From assembly GCA_018333725.1 (NCBI GenBank), contig JAGXSM010000127.1, positions 1 through 37,394 on the forward strand: 37,394 nucleotides of DNA, read 5' to 3'. Positions 33,930 through 37,394 of the stretch are shown in pieces. This DNA comes from Melioribacter sp. GTDB lineage: Bacteria; Bacteroidota; Ignavibacteria; Ignavibacteriales; Melioribacteraceae. Position 1 is the first letter of the stretch. Every line of letters starts with the position of its first letter. Under the pieces are notes generated by a model. The model was not told the origin of the DNA. It ran no database searches and saw nothing but the letters and a program-made list of their open reading frames with translations. The position numbers and the translations under genes were made by a program.

Positions 33930-34204
33930 AAAAATTTTTTTAAGTATTCTTTTTCTTTCATTAATTCCGAAATTAAATTTTTCTTTTCTCCGCACCCGGC
34001 GCTGCATTGTGCAATAGAATCATAAACTTAAAATCGAACAGAGAACATTTACTTAATATTCCTATTAATACAACCAGTTCTTTATCAATATTACTTTGAA
34101 TCCTTGATTGCGGATTTTTATCATCGTAAAAGTAAATAATTGAATTATAAGGCGCAGAAGATATGTTTAATTTTTGAGTGGAAGACCTAATATTTTGCTG
34201 CAAT
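33930..34204. other. Leader region of thrBC, no clear gene
   Basis: The minus-strand ORF 33973-34203 (76 aa) has no recognisable motif, no ribosome-binding site and no Thr/Ile run, so I do not call it a gene. The thrBC promoter should lie here. No riboswitch is recognised. Confidence 0.4.
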
Positions 34205-34255
34205 TAAACAAAATGCTGAATCACACCTTTCTTGGTTCCGGGCATGATTCAGCAT
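34205..34255 (-). terminator. Intrinsic terminator of the M16 peptidase operon
   Basis: TGATTCAGCAT (34245-34255) and ATGCTGAATCA (34213-34223) pair perfectly over 11 bp, extended by a CC/GG pair across a small internal loop. On the minus strand the stem is followed by TTTTGTTTAATT. The element starts 73 nt after the stop of the second peptidase gene and ends before thrB. Confidence 0.75.
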
Positions 34256-34328
34256 AATATCTTTTATAATCGTGCAATAAGTTCAGGTTACATATTCACA
34301 CGACGTTTAAAAAAATCAATACAACTGA

Positions 34329-35789
34329 TTACAATTGCGGTTTCTTTCCTAGTACTTCCTCTATCTTATAATGCTTTATTTCGCCGAGATTAAGTTTCTT
34401 AATTCCTTCTTCAATTTTACTTCTGTCGCCCACTACCACCACAACCATTTTATCGGGCACGATATATCTCTTCGATACTTTAGAAACATCACCAGCACCA
34501 ACATTTAGAACCTTACCAATGTAACTATTGAAATAATCACCCGGCAGATTATAATCGATCATCTCCTCGATGTTTGCTGCAATCTCCGCAACCGTCTGAA
34601 AATTGTCCGGGTAGCTTAGTGCAACATAATTCTTAGCTCTTGTAAGTTCATCTGCGGGTATCGGTCTCGTAATTCCTTCAAGCTCTTTGAAGAACTCGAC
34701 CAATGCTTTATCTGTAACTTCGGTCTGAACTGATGAACGTGCTACAAACGGTCCTGCATATGGACGCATATCGAACGATGACCCCGCACCATAAGTGTAT
34801 CCGTGCTGCTCGCGCAGATTATTGTTCAAACGCGATGTGAATGAACCGCCGAGTATCGTGTTCATAACAGTTACCGGGAAATAATCCTCTGTAACCCTTT
34901 GCGTTCCAATCCTTCCGATCGAAATAACCGACTGAGCCGAGCCCGGTTTATCAATTAGATAAACAACTCGCTTCTTAACCTGCTCTGCATCTTTCAATTT
35001 AACAACAGGAACATCACCCTTTGCCCATTTACCGAATACAGATTCGAGTTTGGGAACAAGCTTATCCTTTGTAATATCTCCTACAACAACCACATATGCA
35101 TTGTTCGACTTAAAATATTTTTCGTGAAAACTTTTCATATCATCAACAGAAAAACTTTTTATTGATGTCTCGTTACCCATAGTTGGTCTGCCGTAAGGAT
35201 GATTCTCTCCAAAGAGCATCTTCTGAAATGTAACCGCGGCAATCATGTTTGCTTGATCGTGCCATTGAAGCAACGTTGTTAATCTCTCTTTCCTGATGCG
35301 GTCAAGCTCCTTCTGTGGAAAATCGGGACGGAGAAGAATATCCGCAACAATCTTCAATGCATCATCGAACTTAGAAAGAGGGGAATGAAGATTCAATCCC
35401 ATCTTATGCCATCTCGAAAACGTTGCGATTTTTACACCGAGGAAATTTATTTCGTCTGCAAGCTCGAGCGAACTTTTACCGGCAGCTCCTTCATCAAGCA
35501 TGTCGGAAACCATGCTTGCCAATCCTGATTTTCCTTCGGGATCATTAACAACACCCGATTTAACAATAACATTCATCTGAACGAGCGGAACGGAATGTTT
35601 TTCCATCAATACAACTTTCAATCCGTTGGATAACTCGAAAGTTTGAATTGCCGGAAGACTAAGTTTCTTAGGTTCACCTAATGGCGGAACTTTACTTCTA
35701 TCAGCCTTCTGAGCAAATGATGATGATGCAAACGTCATCGTAAAAATAAAAAGCATTATACATTGTACATTATACCTTATCGATTTCAT
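34329..35789 (-). CDS. M16-family peptidase-like protein, metal site missing
   Basis: This 486-residue secreted protein (signal ends 'SSSFAQ') has M16 peptidase fold regions: 'LSNGLKVVLMEKHSVPLVQMNVIVKSG' and the later 'GDITKDKLVPKLESVFGKW', 'INTILGGSFTSRLNNNLREQHGYTYGAGSSFD'-like blocks. In place of the zinc motif HxxEH it reads 'LASMVSDMLDEG', so it is probably a catalytically silent partner. The R/Y pair 'REQHGYTY' that contacts substrate in M16 proteins is kept. It follows the active gene with an ATGA overlap and the pair likely forms a heterodimer, as in mitochondrial processing peptidase and similar bacterial pairs. Substrate is unknown. A good terminator follows. Confidence 0.9.
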   Translation of the reverse strand: MKSIRYNVQCIMLFIFTMTFASSSFAQKADRSKVPPLGEPKKLSLPAIQTFELSNGLKVVLMEKHSVPLVQMNVIVKSGVVNDPEGKSGLASMVSDMLDEGAAGKSSLELADEINFLGVKIATFSRWHKMGLNLHSPLSKFDDALKIVADILLRPDFPQKELDRIRKERLTTLLQWHDQANMIAAVTFQKMLFGENHPYGRPTMGNETSIKSFSVDDMKSFHEKYFKSNNAYVVVVGDITKDKLVPKLESVFGKWAKGDVPVVKLKDAEQVKKRVVYLIDKPGSAQSVISIGRIGTQRVTEDYFPVTVMNTILGGSFTSRLNNNLREQHGYTYGAGSSFDMRPYAGPFVARSSVQTEVTDKALVEFFKELEGITRPIPADELTRAKNYVALSYPDNFQTVAEIAANIEEMIDYNLPGDYFNSYIGKVLNVGAGDVSKVSKRYIVPDKMVVVVVGDRSKIEEGIKKLNLGEIKHYKIEEVLGKKPQL

Positions 35790-37156
35790 TTCACACCTCC
35801 CTCTTTCTTCTGAACAGCAAGCTCAGTTTTACCTTTCGGAACAACGCTTAAAATTACTCTTCCGTTACCGGGCAGATATGTTTGAGCCATTGCGCTTATA
35901 TCTTTTGTGCCGATCCCTTTGTAGCGGTTCAAGTCCTCGTTAAAATAATCCGGATTGCCTGTATAGAAGTAATATTGATTTAGAAGATCGGCTTTGCCGC
36001 CGAATCCGCCGATGCTCTCAAGCCGGTCCAGAAATTCTGCTTCGGTCTGATTAACAACTTTCTGAAGTTCCCTTTCAGTTGGAGGTTCTGATTTTATTTT
36101 ATCGATCTCCTCCTGAATAACATTTTTCAATTCATCGAGAGCGTGACCGCCTTTAGCAGTTGCGATTATAAAGAATTCACTGCTCAGCTTGTTCGAGCTC
36201 TGGAATGCAATTACATCCTGTGCAATCTGAAGTTCGTAAACAAGTTTTTTATAGAGGCGTGAATCTTTTCCCGCAGTGAATATCTTTGCAATAAGATCCA
36301 TCTCCGTATCACCCGGATGATAGAAGGCGGGAGTAATCCAGGACATATAGAGACGCGGAAGCTGTACATTATCTTCATACAGTAATATTTTTTCCTCTGT
36401 AAGTTTCGCTGCGGGTGGATCGATAGGAGGAACCGGTTTACCGCGCGGAATTTCGCCATACCATTTTTCAACAAGCTTAATTGTCTCTTCTATATTGATG
36501 TCGCCGGCAATAGCAAGCGATGCATTGTTCGGTGCGTAATAGAGATTGAAAAATTCTATTACATCCTCCAGACTTGCGGCATTAAGATCGTCCATAGAAC
36601 CGATTGTTGTCCAGTTGTAGGGATGACCTTCCGGATAAAGATTCTTTGAGATAATCTCCCATGAAAGTCCGTAGGGTTGATTCTCGTAACTCTGGCGGCG
36701 TTCGTTCTTTACAACGGAGCGTTGACCGTCGAGTTTTTCCTGTGTCATTACATCGGGCAGATATCCCATTCTATCCGAATCGATAAAGAGAACGAGCTCG
36801 AGCGCATTGCCCGGTGCGTTCTCCCAGTAATTTGTTCTGTCGGTGTTGGTTGAGCCGTTGTTGTTACCGCCTACGGCTTCGAGCCACTCATCGAATTTTC
36901 CTTCGGGAACGTTTTTAGATCCTTCAAACATAAGATGCTCGAAGAGGTGAGCGAACCCGGTGCGTCCCGGTTTCTCATTACCCGAACCTACATGATACCA
37001 CATATTAACACTTACCATCGGGACTGTATGATCTTCATGCATAAGAACATTCAATCCGTTCGGAAGCACTACGCGCGTATATGGCACGCTAATCTGCTTC
37101 TCCTGTGCAATTGTAAATCCGCATAGAAGAATCAGCACAACTAAAATCCGCTTCAT
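35786..37156 (-). CDS. Secreted M16-family zinc metallopeptidase (active subunit)
   Basis: This 456-residue secreted protein (signal MKRILVVLILLCGFTIAQ) is the catalytic member of the pair. The inverted zinc motif is HLFEH in 'GRTGFAHLFEHLMFEGS', in the first ~80 residues. 'LSWEIISKNLYPEGHPYNWTTIGSMDDLNAASLEDV' and 'NNASLAIAGDINIEETIKLVEKWYG' are typical of the N-terminal half. The second half keeps the 'SRLYKKLVYELQIAQD' block. M16 peptidases cut peptides and signal or targeting sequences in the periplasm. GGAG 5 nt before the ATG supports the start. It is the first gene of a two-gene operon; the region 37157-37394 upstream holds repeats and presumably the promoter. Confidence 0.93.
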   Translation of the reverse strand: MKRILVVLILLCGFTIAQEKQISVPYTRVVLPNGLNVLMHEDHTVPMVSVNMWYHVGSGNEKPGRTGFAHLFEHLMFEGSKNVPEGKFDEWLEAVGGNNNGSTNTDRTNYWENAPGNALELVLFIDSDRMGYLPDVMTQEKLDGQRSVVKNERRQSYENQPYGLSWEIISKNLYPEGHPYNWTTIGSMDDLNAASLEDVIEFFNLYYAPNNASLAIAGDINIEETIKLVEKWYGEIPRGKPVPPIDPPAAKLTEEKILLYEDNVQLPRLYMSWITPAFYHPGDTEMDLIAKIFTAGKDSRLYKKLVYELQIAQDVIAFQSSNKLSSEFFIIATAKGGHALDELKNVIQEEIDKIKSEPPTERELQKVVNQTEAEFLDRLESIGGFGGKADLLNQYYFYTGNPDYFNEDLNRYKGIGTKDISAMAQTYLPGNGRVILSVVPKGKTELAVQKKEGGVK

Positions 37157-37235
37157 GCATACTCCAGATTGTGAATAATATATACTTTTGTTTGAAACTG
37201 TCGAGGTTATCTCAAAAGTAATAATTCAAATAAAT

Positions 37236-37280
37236 AATCTGCGAAAATCTGTTTAATCAGCGATAATCTGCGTGCTATTA
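37236..37280. repeat. Four AATCTG-type units, about 10-bp spacing
   Basis: AATCTGCG (37236), AATCTG (37246), AATCAGCG (37255) and AATCTGCG (37265) recur every 9-10 bp, ending TGCTATTA. The last part, AATCTGCGTGCTATTA, differs by two bases from AATCTGTGTTCTATTA at the right arm of the palindrome near 1480, and a degenerate inverted copy lies at 10372-10410. This looks like a dispersed intergenic repeat family. Confidence 0.5.
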
Positions 37281-37394
37281 TTTAAAATATTTTACTTTTA
37301 AGACAGCCTCCTGTTAGTGTTACAAAACTTTTTAGACTTCCTGAATCCCGTCAGTCAGACTTCGATACGTCAGAAAAGAACTGACTACTCAGTC

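Noticed and set aside
33973-34203. 76-aa ORF upstream of thrB as a gene or leader peptide
   Set aside because: No motif, no ribosome-binding site, no Thr/Ile run, and it overlaps the upstream extension of thrB.
1-37394. CRISPR array, tRNA, rRNA or insertion sequence
   Set aside because: Reading both strands I found no regularly spaced long direct repeats, no cloverleaf with a T-loop and no transposase; this was by eye and a tRNAscan-SE or CRISPR finder run would settle it.

Overview
The window reads as a chromosomal segment of an AT-rich, Gram-negative member of the Bacteroidota/Chlorobiota (FCB) group. Ignavibacteria-like is the best guess, from gene content and not from a phylogenetic marker. 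Pointers are many short lipoproteins with a lipobox Cys near residue 20, two DUF5916 outer-membrane proteins, TlpA-type periplasmic thioredoxin architecture, M16 peptidase pairs, promoter sequences resembling the Bacteroidota -33 TTTG / -7 TAnnTTTG type, and degenerate intergenic repeats. I see no rRNA, tRNA, CRISPR array, transposase or prophage.

Layout. 1-4.9 kb: the start of an outer-membrane protein running off the left edge, a two-module lipoprotein, trmB, a tiny secreted repeat protein, an ORF6N-yjbQ pair, and rsgA interrupted by a 2-bp insertion in its G3 motif. 5.2-9.2 kb: membrane and redox genes (MgtC/DUF4010 protein, TauE/SafE permease, membrane-anchored dihaem cytochrome c, bile-acid-symporter-like protein). 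9.3-17.5 kb: a leftward run of cell-envelope genes (lipoprotein, beta-barrel protein, TlpA-like thioredoxin protein, two tandem DUF5916 proteins). 17.6-23.6 kb: leftward stress and RNA genes (DEAD-box helicase, bacterioferritin, YdeI-like protein, ClpB). 23.8-27.8 kb: rightward mnmE-mnmG-rsmG, the classic origin-proximal cluster. 27.9-30.8 kb: SIR2-like protein, PadR-type regulator and secreted NUC1 nuclease, all rightward. 30.8-37.2 kb: leftward CBM9-like lipoprotein, thrB-thrC, and a two-gene M16 peptidase operon closed by a good intrinsic terminator.

The most interesting signal is in the 85 bp between mnmE and mnmG. Two copies of the palindrome GTTTCATGTGAAAC (14/16 matches each to the ParB site consensus) flank a perfect DnaA box, TTATCCACA. 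Every gene from 6.4 to 23.6 kb points left and every gene from 23.8 to 30.8 kb points right, so the segment looks like an origin/partition neighbourhood. Where parA-parB often follow rsmG there is instead a stand-alone SIR2-like gene with all core motifs.

Other notable points are the rsgA frameshift, an 85-bp imperfect palindromic repeat, a 12-unit degenerate hexamer repeat overlapping a stop codon, and several compact palindromes in regulatory positions. I did not find a multi-gene system I can call new; the SIR2/PadR pair beside the parS-like cluster is the best candidate for follow-up.
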